The notes under the pieces were generated by a model that worked only from the letters and a program-made list of their open reading frames with translations, was not told the origin of the DNA and ran no database searches. A stretch of 64,000 nt of DNA, taken from NCBI RefSeq assembly GCF_003945595.2, contig NW_024104754.1, positions 6,533,241 to 6,597,240 of the forward strand, read 5' to 3'. Within the stretch, counting starts at the first letter, position 1; the number at the start of each line of letters is the position of its first letter. The position numbers and the translations under genes were made by a program. This document shows, piece after piece, positions 23,501-36,755 of the stretch. The DNA is from Pipra filicauda. Its lineage: Eukaryota; Chordata; Aves; Passeriformes; Pipridae.

Positions 23501-26500
23501 AAGTTTCACAGGTTGGTACTGGTTATGAGGGAAATCCTGCAAAATTATACTGTCTTGGTGAAAGGTACTTCGTCTTCTGTTTGAATCTTGAAACTCATTT
23601 TTCATTTGTACTGTACATGTAGAGAAAGAGAGAACCAACCTAGTGGATTCTTTTGAGCTGTTATCATATTGTCTCAGGTATGTTTTCTGTAAATCATACT
23701 ACAGTTATAACTGGATGCTGCCTTCTTATTACATGCCTTTTTATAAATGTGACTGGAAAGCTCATAAGCCTACATTAAATTGACAGATTTTAAATCAGAA
23801 AAAATCTATACATTTATTTTTAAAAGTTATTTGTGAAATTAGATTTAAAACCCATGACTTTCCTGATTATTTACCTGACAACTAAGCTAGAAACAGCTGC
23901 AAAAAACCTTGCAACATCTATTGTATATACCAACCAGTAACAAACTAGATATCAGGGTGTGAAAATAGCTTCAAAGGATAGAGCCAATTGTCCCCCAGCA
24001 ACTCAATGCTTTTGCATTTAGTTAGTGTAGCCAGTCATGTTTAGCAATCTCAGTGAGTTCTTTCAGTCACCTTTGAACCACCTTAACAGCACTTCTCTTT
24101 CTCAGCCTGTGCATATACTGGGTTATTCCGTTGTCCTGCGTCGTCTTCCAGATCCTCCCAGAAGTCCGTTCGTGTTAAGCAATTTGCCCAGCCCAGTACT
24201 CACTCTTCACATAAGTTTCAAATCCTTTTAAAGCTCATTGAAGTCGAACCATCTCTTCCTCTTCTAGTGATCAGTTGCCCTCTATAACTACTAGCTATCT
24301 TCTCCTTTGTGGCCTCAAATAAACTCTCTGGACAAATATATGAAGCCACTGCATGGTCCCTTACAAACCTCGTTCATATGCGCTCCATTTTGACATCTGT
24401 AAAACTGATAACAGCACCAAAGCAACCGGTAAGAACACAAATGTCCGAAGTAGCAATCTGGCAGTGCTTACAGTTCACAAAATCTATGTGTGCAACTGTT
24501 TGTTTTTATTTTTGCTATTCTTGTCTTTCCTTTCCTGTTTCCTCTACAGGATATTCTTCCACTTTTTGTATTGTGTCAAAACTCATGTCAGCTCTTTAGT
24601 AAAACATATGTTCCCTGTCACATATGTGTGAATAAAGAGCACCGAGAGCAGAGGTAGGACCTGGTTTACCACACCTATACTGCTGCCTGTGGTGCCAATT
24701 CTGACTCGGGCAGCAGGCAGCAAATCCCACGGATCCAGGCTGCTTCAGCTGTATGACAGACTGGCTGCCCTAGCAGCCAGTGTGCACGCAGCACACCTGG
24801 TGCCCTTGGACACAGGGAACAGCAGGTCTGGTTAAAGTGGCCAGCCTGGAGACCCTCAGCTGTTGAGGTACCTGGACAGAGTGACAGTTACCACACAGGG
24901 CTGTGTCAGCAGCTACAGACAAGTAGCCCATCCATCTTTCTCCACCAGGACAAAATTTTTGGACAGGAGCCTGAGTTCTGCAGCAGTACAAACAATAAAT
25001 GGTACAAAAGAAGTCTGTTCTTTCAGGGAATTACTCCTGGTGACTTGCAAAACGCATCGGAGAACATTCAAAGTGATGGGCTGTGCTCCAGTCTTAGCCA
25101 GAAATGGGACCTTGAGCATCAGGGGAGTGCCAGGCTCTTTGCAGCTGCAGGAGGATGTGGCAGGGTTCATAGTGCACTGGATGTGGCAAGGCTCTTAATG
25201 CACTGGCTGCTTCCTGAGAAACTCTCCTCTACCACAGCCAAAAAATGGTGGTGACTAGGGGCAGTGCAGCTGCACCAGGCTGGGGCTGACTGCAGCTGTA
25301 TCTCCTTTAAATAGTTTATGAGTGGTGCTCACTTTGGTTTTTGTTTTACAATCAACAAGAAATCAGCCCCAGCAGCACCCCATATGGTCCTTGTCTTTTG
25401 TTTGCCTGGTCATGTTTATTGTACAGGTTTACTTAGGATCCAGCCATGACTATGTCATGGGGTTTGTTGTGTACATTGTCAAAGATGGGAGACTGAGCCC
25501 AACACCTGTGTTTAAAACATTATGGTTGTGTCTGGAAAGTCAGAAAAGTGGGCGTATGATCTGTTCTGAGCTATTCTTACACCATTGTAAACAATTTTAG
25601 CTAGCTAAATAGAAACCCTGCCACTAAATACAAGTGTCAAATTGCAACCAGATTCTCAGCATGCCAAGCCCACATCACTGTAGTTCTAGACTTCCCTGAG
25701 TAACCTGGTACTGCACAAGTTAAGCAGCTGACAGTAGGACTGCTGTTACCTACTCCCTGATCACCTGACTGCTCCTGTGCAGTTCCACCTGTCAGTATGT
25801 GACAGGGGACTCACAAGAACCCTGGGGCATACTGAGGGAAGAAGTATAAGTTCTCTTACACACAACAGTGTACCCAGAGCCTGAATTACTGCTGGTCAGG
25901 AAGTTGTGTGCAGAACAGTTTATGTATTGAACCTATTGAAGCTCAGACCTATCCCTTGGAAACAAATGGCCTCCATCTTTCAAAACGGACAATTCTCCCT
26001 CTGCTGCATCCTTAGGTCTCCAAAATTTCCCTAACCCCACCTGCTCCCTCCCTATCTTACCCTTGCTCTCTGAAAGGTATGTCTAATTAATTTCATGTTT
26101 CTGTTGACCTGTTTTTTGGACATCTTAATCTGCATCAACCACGGTGTGAAGGTTCAGACTATTTGCAACTTCCTATAAATGCTTCTCACTTTAAGATTTC
26201 AAGATCCAAATGGTTCCCTAAGTGTTGATATATTTGCTGCCTCCTTTGAACCTAAAGGATCCACAGATGGCAAGGAGATGTATGCAAGCAGCACATGCTG
26301 CTAATTCTCTCTGAAAGTCTGAGATTAAGTCCACTAAAAGCCTGTGCCATTATATGAGTATCAATCAGAGAAAGGAAATTTTGGCAGCGTTTATAGCTCT
26401 AAAGTATAAGTGAGTGTCCAAGGAGGTAAGTATTTTGGTCACTGTATTTAATGTTGAGCTAGTGTAAGCTATATGGGTTAAAGCATATTTGTTTTGCTTT

Positions 26501-27159
26501 GTATTAGTTGTCCCTCCAGTAGGACTGTGTTTGAACAGTTGGTACATTCAATCTAGCACAGACTTGGCACATAGTCTCCTGCTGCATGCATTCTTGTTCC
26601 TTTCTGATCAAGCATCATGTAGGCTGAGTGCAATAAATCTAGACTAGAGAGGAGAAACAGTGCTCATTTTTAATTTTCTACTGTTATTTAGTTTGTGATA
26701 CAGTCCAAATGTGGCTGGAACCCAGTGTTTGTATTCAGCTTTGCTATGTATTTAAGTTTGCCTTTCCCACTGAAATGTGTCATCTGTACTAAAGAGAACA
26801 GTTTTGCAGGACAAATTCCCCTCTGTCTCAGTAGTAATTGTTGTATAAAAATGAGGTCACTCTCTGTAAGGAACATTTTTTTTAAAATGTTTATGAAATT
26901 ATTTATTCTACATTTAAAAAATATATAATATTTTAAATTTATGTGGTTTTGTTGTTTGCTTCTTCAAAATCAGCCTTAAATGAATACTTAACACAGCATG
27001 CAAGATAGGGCTGGAAGGAAGTAAGCCAAGGGTACTTAAGGATTCCACTTCATGGAAGTGAGTTTCTACTAAATCTGAAGCAGAACTACATGAAGCTAGA
27101 AAAGGTCTCAAACCTGGCTGCTTAGAGTTAAGAATCTATGAATCAATGACTAAACACAA

Positions 27160-27255
27160 TGGCCTGGTTTTCCAAAATGGTTGACAGGCACACACATTTC
27201 TCACTGAAATCAATAGGCATTGCATGCTCTTGACACCCTGGAAAATCAGGCCATT
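27160..27255. repeat. Ancient amniote interspersed repeat, palindromic
   Basis: The segment starts with ggcctggttttccaaaatgg and ends ccctggaaaatcaggcc, an imperfect inverted repeat. Between them lies ctgaaatcaataggcattgc, matching the central 'tgacttcaatggg' motif of this repeat class. The near-palindromic structure is typical of these elements and means the strand is not meaningful. Confidence 0.65.
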
Positions 27256-27979
27256 TATATTTAGGAGTTTAAATATGACATTTGGAGCTTAAATTTCATC
27301 GACTAAGGTTAAAATATTAACTGAGAGTATCTAAAGCCTGTTTTTAAGTAGGATGTCCGATCTAATGATATAGGTTACAGTTAACTAAGATAAATGATTC
27401 CTGTGCTGACCTCCCACTGCCTCCAAAAACATTACCCACATACTGAGATACCTTAGCTGTAGCCTAGACTACTAGCAGAGAAACTTGGTTTGAGAACTCT
27501 GCTTGGAAACCCTTCTGACAATAATGTTCTTCATGCACACTAGCCCAAACAGTCAGCATTTTCATTCAATTTGAATGCAATTGTTAACAAAATGAAGATT
27601 TTGCTATCTGGTCTATTTGGATTAAAACAAAACAAAAAGACAGAAAAATTAGCTGTGTGGTTTCCATCCTGGGCAGAGGTACCATTGTCCTCTGAGAAGA
27701 GATGGGTGCCTGGAGCCCCAGTGCCCTGAAGACCTGTTGTCTGGACTTCCAAGTGAGGGAAGGCTGAAGGTGTGGGGGAAAGCACCTCTAACAGCTGCTC
27801 ACAGGTAGAACTGAACTGGCATAGTCATTCAGTCACATTGCTCAAGTCCTTTTCCAGTAAATGCCTAGCCAATAGTAAATACAGGTAAAAGACTTTCCCT
27901 ATGTCTAATCCATGAAACAGAAACTTTATTTGCTTCTCACTGCTTGGCCTGGGAGGCTAAACAGGTGAGCTAAACAGGA

Positions 27980-28021
27980 GTCATGACAAAGTATGACAGT
28001 ATTTCTTAGCAACAGGTATGG
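27980..28021 (+). repeat. Dispersed short repeat, copy 2
   Basis: Partner of the copy at 19,067-19,108 in the same orientation, about 8.9 kb away. The shared core contains ttcttagcaacaggtat. No terminal inverted repeats or tail are visible, so it could be a small fragment of an old interspersed element or a duplicated regulatory core. Confidence 0.75.
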
Positions 28022-29090
28022 CCATTTACTACAGTGACTGGCTCCTCTTGAGAGAACAGAGGGAAAGTCCTGGTTCTGATTTCCCACTTTTCTCTGAAAA
28101 AAGATCAAGGATCACTTCCCTTAAGTCCTTGAGATCCTTGTGTCTGCATTTGCACCAGGAAAAATCATTATGCCACAGGGTGGAACCTGTTTTCATCTTT
28201 GTGTTTCTCACATGGTGCATTAAAAGACAGTGCTAGTGGCCACAACACTCCTTTGCCAGTCACCACTTCTCTCACCATTAGGGAAGAGTAATGGGTTATT
28301 ACTTCAAACACTGATCAGAGCTCACACACAGCTCTGCTCACAGCTGCCAGCCTTTATGGATGCAGAAACCCAATTTTTGCTTAATACTTTGTCCTGTGTT
28401 TAATATGATACTGTAGGTACCAGCAAAATCACGAGCAAGTCTCTGCAGTGCTGTGTAGCCAGCTCAGGGCCTAGCAGCAGCAGGAGCACGGCCATGGGGA
28501 TGTGGAGGTTGTCATCTGTAGATAATTTCAAGTTAAAACTGCAGTCACAGCTTTTCTAGAGTCTCAGTAATGCTCTTGCATCTGCACAGCTATCTTTAGT
28601 ATGAACTTCCAGCATGTAGCCCATTTATTTTGCATGGTAGAAAGAAAAGATCCCTTAGACAAATTCAAGTTCTTACAAAGAATTTATCTCATTGCAGTCC
28701 TTATTTTGAAATGTCCTGGCAAGCATGAGATTCCTACACACAGCATTTGCTGTTTCCAGTTATTTCTGCCCCAGCCCCAAGACGTGGTGGTCACAGCTCC
28801 CTCGCCCTGATTTGACTGTTGGAAGGAAATGCAGGAAAATCCCTACAATGCGTGCTCTATTTGTGTGGTTTGAAAAAGGACTTAAGTAGCAAGTACTGCA
28901 GAGAGATTGCAGGAGTCTGAACACTATTTTTTAAATATCATTTGGATAGTGCCCATGGTAAAGTCTTTTGTGTTCTAGAGGCCAACACTTACCCAGTTGT
29001 GTAAAGAGGTTCTCAGAAGGCAGCTGTGTGTTAGATCATCACTATGCTATCCAGAGGTGGGGAAGGCTGGTGTTCATGTATCCTGCAAAG

Positions 29091-29155
29091 CCCTGACTCC
29101 AACTTAGGAAAAACTCTTGCTGATTTTAATGGGCTTTGGACCAGATCTTACCTGT
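29091..29155 (+). repeat. Ancient amniote interspersed repeat fragment
   Basis: Contains ctgactccaacttaggaaaa then tgattttaatgggctttgga and ccagatctta, matching the common pattern in which 'gacttcaatgggctttggatcagg' follows a spaced 'aaaactc' block. It is short and decayed. Confidence 0.5.
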
Positions 29156-29499
29156 GAGCAGTAGTGAATGTCTGTGTGACCCAGATTCAAGAAGGAGATC
29201 TGCTGGGTAAATTTTCCAGGTAAAGACTGAGTACTGGTGGGGACCATGATGACAATGCAGGCTCCCCAGAGCAACCTCTGAGCACTGTGCATGACTGAAT
29301 CTGCCTCAAGCCATGACCTGCATCTTCAGAAATCTCTCTGACATTGAGTAATTTATCCTTTCAATACAACTGTAGGGAAAATTCTATGACTATGTTATAG
29401 GAAAAGAAGTGGCAAGAGAAGCAGGGATGCATTTGTAGGTGCTGAAGAGCTGGAACTCTTGAGGAGTGTGAAAAAAGCTGAGGGTACACCTTCTCTGTG

Positions 29500-29542
29500 A
29501 AAAAAAAAACAACAACAACAAAAAACAAACCAAAACAAAACC
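29500..29542 (+). repeat. A-rich simple repeat, (AAC)n-like
   Basis: An A run followed by CAA and CAAA units (acaacaacaacaaaaaacaa and onward). This may be a decayed retroposon tail or a simple repeat. Confidence 0.85.
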
Positions 29543-30240
29543 AGGCTTTTACTTACTTTTATCCACAAAGAGATTTTGTCTGAAAGCCAGAATTAAAACT
29601 CAAAAGTTCCTGGCTTAGACCAAAACCCACTGTGGGATAGTGTTTCATTATAGAAGTTATTTATCTACTGAAACTATTTAAAGACAGGAAGTGTTATCTG
29701 TGGCTAAGATTAATCTTGTCAGTCACACAGGCTGTCTCCCAAAATGAGAGATTAATGCAGAGTATAGCTTCCTGAGAGGCCAGAAGCATCACATGGATTT
29801 GGTTAATTTCTGTGGAAAGAAGCAAAGCCAAGTAAATTGCGCCATGCATTGCATGTTGGGACACCATCAGCCAAAAATATCTCAGCTCAGACTGCTCATT
29901 GTGCCAGACTTGATAGACAGAAATGGGCAAAGAAACCTCTGTCACACCCCAACATCCAAGTCTATTGTGCCAAAAAGGGAGAATGACCAAGATGCTGAAC
30001 ATTCAGCAGAGAGGAGGCAGCTTCCACTTTTCCTGACAAAGTTCAGTGCTCCCTCAAGAAAAAACAGAGTGCAAGAAAAGCAGGGCACCACAGGGAGATA
30101 GAGCAAGCGGTGGAATGGCAACATGGAATGTCAGCACCAAAGATGCTGGCGGAGGAGCCGGGACAAACTGGAAGAAAACGTGGCAGCTTGAATTGGCGTT
30201 TCCTGTCTTGTGTCCTCAGTCAGCCTCAGGCACCTTGACC

Positions 30241-30253
30241 ACACACACACACA
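30241..30253 (+). repeat. (AC)n microsatellite
   Basis: Six to seven AC units, followed by further interrupted CACA units to about 30,268. Possibly polymorphic. Confidence 0.8.
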
Positions 30254-33029
30254 GCAGGCACACAGACAGGGAGCAGTGAGACCTGACCACAGAACATCCT
30301 CTCTGGGCTCCTGTCATGCTGCCAAGTTGCAAATATAGTGCATTGCCCTTTGTGCACGTTCACAGGGGAGAGGAACTTGCAACAATGACCCAGGATAAGA
30401 TTTTACTTGTTTAACTTCAAGGAAGGAGGTCATCACACACGTCTTTTGTCTTCCCAGATGAGGCTGCCTTGTCTGCCCTGCTATTTGTATAGCCGTCTAC
30501 ACAGCTGAAATATTTGCATTTTTTTCCTGGGCCCTGCAGCCAGTGCAGCACTGTTTGAGCTGGTAAAATGCCAGACTCTTACTCAGTTGTAAGACTGAAC
30601 TGGTGATCTAGTTGGCTTTGTTATGTTACTGTCGGCCACAGCAGCAAGATAGCAGACATCACCACCGAGATCATCAAAGAGAACACTCACTCTTCAGAAG
30701 AAAAAAAAGAATAAGCCGAGTCATAAATTACACCATAAATCTATTTCTAGCAAAAAATAATATCTATTATTATCAGAACATGTACGCTAGAAAAAGGTCA
30801 GGGCTTGACCTGCTCTTTTTGGATGATATGATGTGTTGTTGTTGGCAATGATATGATTGAAGCCACATGGGTTTTCCAGAAAATTATGTGCTAATTATGT
30901 GTTAATGTGATCAGTTCATGTGTGCCTAATGACTGGCCTTCCAGTGCTGATGTACAGTTTATTGCCCAGCAGAACAACTTCTTAAGAGATAAATACAAGA
31001 AGTTGTTATTTGAAGAAAAAGGAATGTGTGGCATGACTCCTTTTTTTTCCCACCTTAAAAGGGTAATGGGGTTGCTCATTTCAAATGAGAATTATTCCTG
31101 TTTTCGTGGAGGAGAAGATGGTTTTTGAAGTATAAGACTATTGAGCACTATATTGTGTGTTACACCCTGAGAGTAACAGAACAGGATCAACCCACAGCAA
31201 ACATCACCCATTTATCTTAGCAGGATATGTAAAGATTATTTTTAATCCTTTGAGTGCTTTGTACCTTTAAGATGATATTTCTGAAACCATGAAGCGCTGA
31301 CTGTGACATTAAGTATTGATCACTTACAATAGAGCTCGCACAGTGTTTTTGTGGTATACGACTGAATTAACACACTTTGTATTTTTACTCTGCTCTTCTT
31401 TAAAGATCTCAAGTTTCAATGATCCGATGGGCACCTTAGAGCTCCGACACACTTCTTGTCCTCAGTCATCCCTTCCAGTCCCTGATGACACGGGCTCAGA
31501 CATTAGAGCTGCATCAGAGCAGGCAATGAAACCACAGGGTACTCACACCGTACACTTTGAATGGCTGCACCATTCAAGTAAAACTGTTATTCTGCATTTG
31601 TGTTGTGTTTGGAGAGTGCACTCAGGATCTAAAGGCACTGTCTGGCAGCTCAGCTTCGCTTCATCCTAATGAAAATAAGGTGCATCATCTATACTACAGT
31701 AGACATGACAACTGAAACCATGCCTCAAGACACAGCTGGTCTTCTCTGTGTTATTTTTTCCCTCTGTGCTGCTTTAGTCTTTTCATCCTGCTCCTTATGG
31801 GCAGCAGGCTGTGTGTATGTGTTTCTCTGCAGATAGCACTGTTCCCTGCCTTTGAAGTACCCTCATGTTGTAGTTTGCTCTTTTCTTTATTTCTTCCCAT
31901 GTAACTAGAGCGGTGGATGCTTGACAGATAAGGACTGGGAAATGGCTGAATGCATATCGTCCATGGAACATAATCAAACAAAATGAAAGTGGGGACTAAC
32001 CCTTGAAATTTTACTGCAAACATAATTATGCATGCAAGTGGCTTAGTTGACTTCAGAGGGGCTGCTAGTGTTCATAAAGGCTGTCTGTATGGAAGAGACA
32101 GCGAGATGGACACTTGGTTTATTGATATGATAATGTAGCTAGCTTGAGGCTGCTCAGAGATTGCGATAAAGGATGTCTTAGAAAGACAGCAAGTTCATAA
32201 AGTGTTTCATTTTAAAGCATGTAGAGAATTATTAGCAGAGCAGCTGTAGCTTTTTATATCATTTCATAATGCATGCGATGTGGCATTTTGAAATTAAAAC
32301 TCTCTTTGTGGCTGTCTTTTTGTCACGTACATCGTGGCCAAGAGCCCACCTTTTCCAGAGCATTCTCTGACTGAGTCTGCACAAAGACTCAGACACCTTT
32401 GAAAGGCAAGGACCTTTAAAGCACAAAACTGTTTTCCAAGAAGAAAGTTAGGTGAGTTTGCCAGATTGAACTAACAAGTTCTAAGGAAGAAACCGTCTGT
32501 GTTTTTGCATCCCTGCAGCGGAAGAGCTGAGACATTCCCAGGCGTGGCCCTGGCTAAGTCCAGTGCCCATGTATTTCTGGAATGAATGCCAGCTGCCTCC
32601 ACATCTTCTCACTCACACATTGAATGCTGTACAGTCAAAGCCACGAGGACTTGCAGAGAGCTCCGCAAATGATCTCAGGGGAAAGTAATCTAGAATCCTT
32701 TGCTCCTAAAAAAAGAGACCCCTGAAACTGGATTCACATTACTACAGGACAAAGTGCCTTTTGACTGAAGAACAGAACTTGAAAATTCTTTATGCTTTTA
32801 CTCCTGCAGGAGCTCCTGGGCATTTCACCTCAGCCATTAATTCTTCCAAACACCATCACTGTAAATTTAGAACTCATCCTGATTGCTTTAAACAGAAAGA
32901 TGGGGACATGGAAATACATAGCTGTAACATAACATCTAGGTCACAGAAAGGGTAAAGAACTCCTGCACTAGGTTCAGCCACAAAACCTGCCATCTTCCAC
33001 CAGAGACACGAAATAGGTTCCAGATCATT

Positions 33030-33085
33030 CTGAGAACTTGGGAAAACCACTGAATCATTTCTTGCTTTAGTTTCCACATCTCTGA
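33030..33085 (+). mobile_element. MIR-like SINE fragment
   Basis: The stretch acttgggaaaaccactgaat followed by ttcttgctttagtttccaca and tctctgaata parallels the MIR internal block 'cttgggcaagtcacttaacc…ctcagtttccccatctgtaaaatg' at most positions. The tRNA-derived head is not clearly present, so this would be a fragment of the central and 3' part in plus orientation. Confidence 0.5.
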
Positions 33086-36000
33086 ATAATCTTTTGCAGA
33101 GAGAGGCTTAGCTTAGAGATCCATGGAAAGCTCTTTCTACTCTGAAGGAAAATATGACAAGTATATGACAATGTTGTCATATACACAAAAAAAGCAGCAC
33201 TAACTCCCCTGTAACAGCCTTCTAAACAATCAGCGCCTTCCACTGGATTGTTAAAATCAATGACATCTTCACACATACGGGTCCTTTTGAGGCTTAGCCA
33301 CCAATCCTGACCTTGTAAAAACATTAGATTCCTATGAAAAACAAGCCTGGACACTGATAAGCACTACTGGAAAATTACACCTGATCAGGCAGACCAAGAC
33401 CCATGAGATTGTTAATTTCTTATCCCTTCAAAGATTTTGTCCATTTGGAAATGAAGCCCCATTGTTAAAAGGCAGGGAAGCACCTTTTCACTGGATTAAC
33501 TGCTGGCTACCTAACGTCTTTTGTTCATATGCCAAAGCCTGTGCAGGATTGTGCCCTCTCTTCTCCCTCTCAAAATACTTCTGGCGATAAAGGAAGCAAC
33601 TGCTTTCTGTGAGCTTCTCCTGCCCTCAGGCCATACTGTCTGAGCCACCTGTGAAACCAGTCATTTTACCTTCTCTTATACTTCCTGCAGCAGAAGGCAG
33701 GTTCATACAGGCTCTCCTGGTCTGCTCCTGCATATCTCTCTCTCTCCCCCTTCAACTGCAGTAATACCTTTGCCTGCTATTTTTGTTTGGGTGGGCTACA
33801 AATCAGCACACCCCCTGTCCAGGAGGCAGGGTAGGGGTCCAGGCACCATCGCCACATCAGTCCCTCTACGGGTGCTTGCCCATGTAGTTCAAGGACACCG
33901 TCTGTCCCTTCCCTCACCTCTCCCAGGCTCATTCCAATCCCCACCCACCTGCACCCTAATCTAGTACCTGGCATTTAGATTTGACTGACTTTCGAAGTGT
34001 AAATGGGTCGGGTTATTTAGCACAGGCTGGTAGTTGCGATTGCAGTTCTTCTCATGCTGAGTCACCCTGGCAGCAGATGTCATCTGCTTCTCGTTTGAGG
34101 GAGAGGCACACAGTAAATTAAAAATGCAATGTGCACTGCTAAAATCTTATACAGCTGTATTCAGCAGGGATGAGTGGGAGTAACAAGACAGTAAAATTAC
34201 AGGGGGTTCTACTATGAAGGCAGAAATTCAAGGCAAAAAGCTTTTGTATAAGTACTTAGTTCAGTTACCCACATGTGCTTCAGTGAACTGGCTAAATATG
34301 GAACACCCAAACTATTGGAAAAGCAGAGGAAATGGAGACCCAGGAAAAATAAGCCACTGATGGTGATGCAGGAAATACTTCTGAATTAAACCATTCCGCT
34401 GTAGCCTTTGTAATGTTCTCAGAAGACCACAGTTGTAAAAAATGAGTCATTCCTGGGCTTGAGTGTAACATTGGCTTGACATTGTTGACAAAGGATCGCA
34501 AGGGATCTTTGTGGCAGTAGGGTAAACTGTGTTTGTTTTTACAGACATGTATAAAAATGCACATCACTAGAAAATCAAAGCAACAACCACAACAGACCAA
34601 AGACTTTTCATAGGAGACAGAGAGCCTAATTCTCTGAGAGCCAGTGACCCCAGCTGCTCTCAGAGCTGAGAACGTCACTCGCTGTCAAGACCTGACCCAG
34701 AAGAAAGGAAATCAGGGCTGCATTTCATTATTTTGGCACAACAGATTTCAACAGCTGCAACTAGGGTTAACGAACTGCAAGTCGGCTTCCAGAGGCACAA
34801 ACCACATCAGCCCTCTCTCAGTATCAGGCACATTTGTTTCCCTGAAAATCTATCAAAATCATTGCAAAAACAAGGCCCTTTGTATGTGGCTCAAGCTGCT
34901 GAAGTGGAAGAAACACCCTGAGTAAGCATAGGTCAAATGGGGTTAAGCTTTCTTTCTTCAAAGAGTTATCTGGGAAGGATTATGAATTCAGCAGCACCAC
35001 TGGCCATCAAATGTGCTCAGACATCTAGGCTGAATTCATAGTATCTCCCAGAAAAAAGATTGCTTTTTGTTCCTCTAACTGTATTTGTTCTTGTATGTGT
35101 TTATAGCACATACTGATAGTTGACATTGGAAGAAACCCACACATCTAGACTTGTATTTATTGAAAAGAGAGAAGTTTTTACAGAAACATTTGTCTTTCAC
35201 AGAAAAGAAATCAATAGTTTTCTACTGAATTGAAATCTCTCTAAGCGCAGTCTGGTTGACTAGCTGGGTTTGCGGTTACGACCCTGTTTCACTCTTCCTA
35301 TGTTACACTGCAAGTTCTCAAAGCAGTTTTTAACCTTAAAGTAATCTTGGTTGTAACTGTAAATCTCCTGCCTTGACCCTTCCCCTCACCCTCAGCCTGG
35401 TATCTCACTCCACTTTACATCACCAGGATTTCAGAAGAAGGCAGTTGAGTTTTGTCTCTTATGGCCTTTAAGACAAAAATTTTAAATGTTTTTATAAGAT
35501 TAAAGAAAAAGATTTGTAGGGATAAGTAGGGGATTTGGAATACCTAGTTCCAATGAACAAGATTTGAGGCAGTAATTTCCCAGAAGGTGGTTTGGAAATG
35601 TCCTCCATGTGACACAGAGCCCCCCAAAATCTGGGAGACTCACATGGATAAGGTCTGTACAGCTTTGTACAGCTTCACCTTTCCCAGTCCACCTCTATGC
35701 TGACATAGCTCCTGCAGGAGCCAAGCTCTTAGGGCTTCCACATGCTGTTGGGAGGCAAATTTCACACAGTGGAACTGGAAAGCACTTCAGATCATACCAT
35801 GAGATTTGGATTATTTTAATATTGTGGGTTTTTTTCTACTGGGATCTATTAATTAGGACATTTGACTAGACCAGAGGAAAAAAAATCTTAGGAAAATAGG
35901 CTCATTTTAGTTGGGCAAAAGAGCAAATTAGCTCATGGATGACTTCCGTCTTCTTTTCCAATGATATTTGCTCTTTGAAGGCTTGGGAGTCTGTTTCATA

Positions 36001-36726
36001 TTTACCAAAATAAAGACGTTCATTACTGAAATCAAAGTATGTGGAAGTAATTTAAGAAGGTGTGCAACAGTTTTCTTCAAATAATCATGGATTGCATGGT
36101 TCTGCCTGTGAAATTTCTCTGGAGAGACCAGCACAGCCTGCAAACTTGCCCTAAATTTCCAGCATTTCAATCTGCCAAGGGCAGGATACAAGACTGGCCA
36201 CAGTGCCCTCCTCCTGCCATAGGGCTAGAGTTGCTGTCAGCCTCATGGCCTGGGCAGAGCACTGGAATACAGAGTCCCTTGCTCCAAAGTGATCCTAAAT
36301 CAAACTTTGTAAAGCAGACAGGAGGTATTCACATCCAGCATTTTGGTTTGAGGCCCATCCTAAGACTTTTCTTTAAAACACGATGCTCGAATTTAGTAAT
36401 GAACAGCACGTGTTAAAAATGACAAAGCCGGTTTGCAGCCCCCTCCCTCCCAGTGAGATGTACAGCACGCAGCGGGGTTATATAGATTGATTACCATAGA
36501 GCAGATGAGCCCCATGACACTGTCTCTATCATCAGGGAAGAAGTGCCCAGGAAACAAAACCTTGAGCTGTATTCCGTCCTGGTGTAAGCACTAACATCCT
36601 CATTTTCTTTGATTATTTATTTTGCAGCCCAGAGTACAAGCCTAATCAGAACTCCCTATCCTCACTCCTTATATAACAACTTTCTCTTCTCCCCCTCTCC
36701 TTCTGTAGGCTTTATTTTAACAACAT

Positions 36727-36755
36727 AAAAAAAAAAAAAAGAAAAAGAGAGAGAG
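36727..36755 (+). repeat. A-tract followed by (GA)n
   Basis: Fourteen A, then GAAAAAG and several GA units. Low-complexity sequence. Confidence 0.9.

Larger units (their letters stand above)
16701..27159. other. Gene-poor intergenic DNA
   Basis: No coding region can be supported. Open frames up to about 130 codons (for example 22,186-22,578) lack recognisable domains. Contents noted are a TAAT-rich block around 18,290-18,440, an AT-rich palindromic stretch around 18,800-18,840, one member of a dispersed sequence pair at 19,067-19,108 and an old 'tcaatggg'-type repeat at about 20,485-20,560. The 24,650-25,300 part is somewhat more GC-rich but shows no gene structure. Confidence 0.6.
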
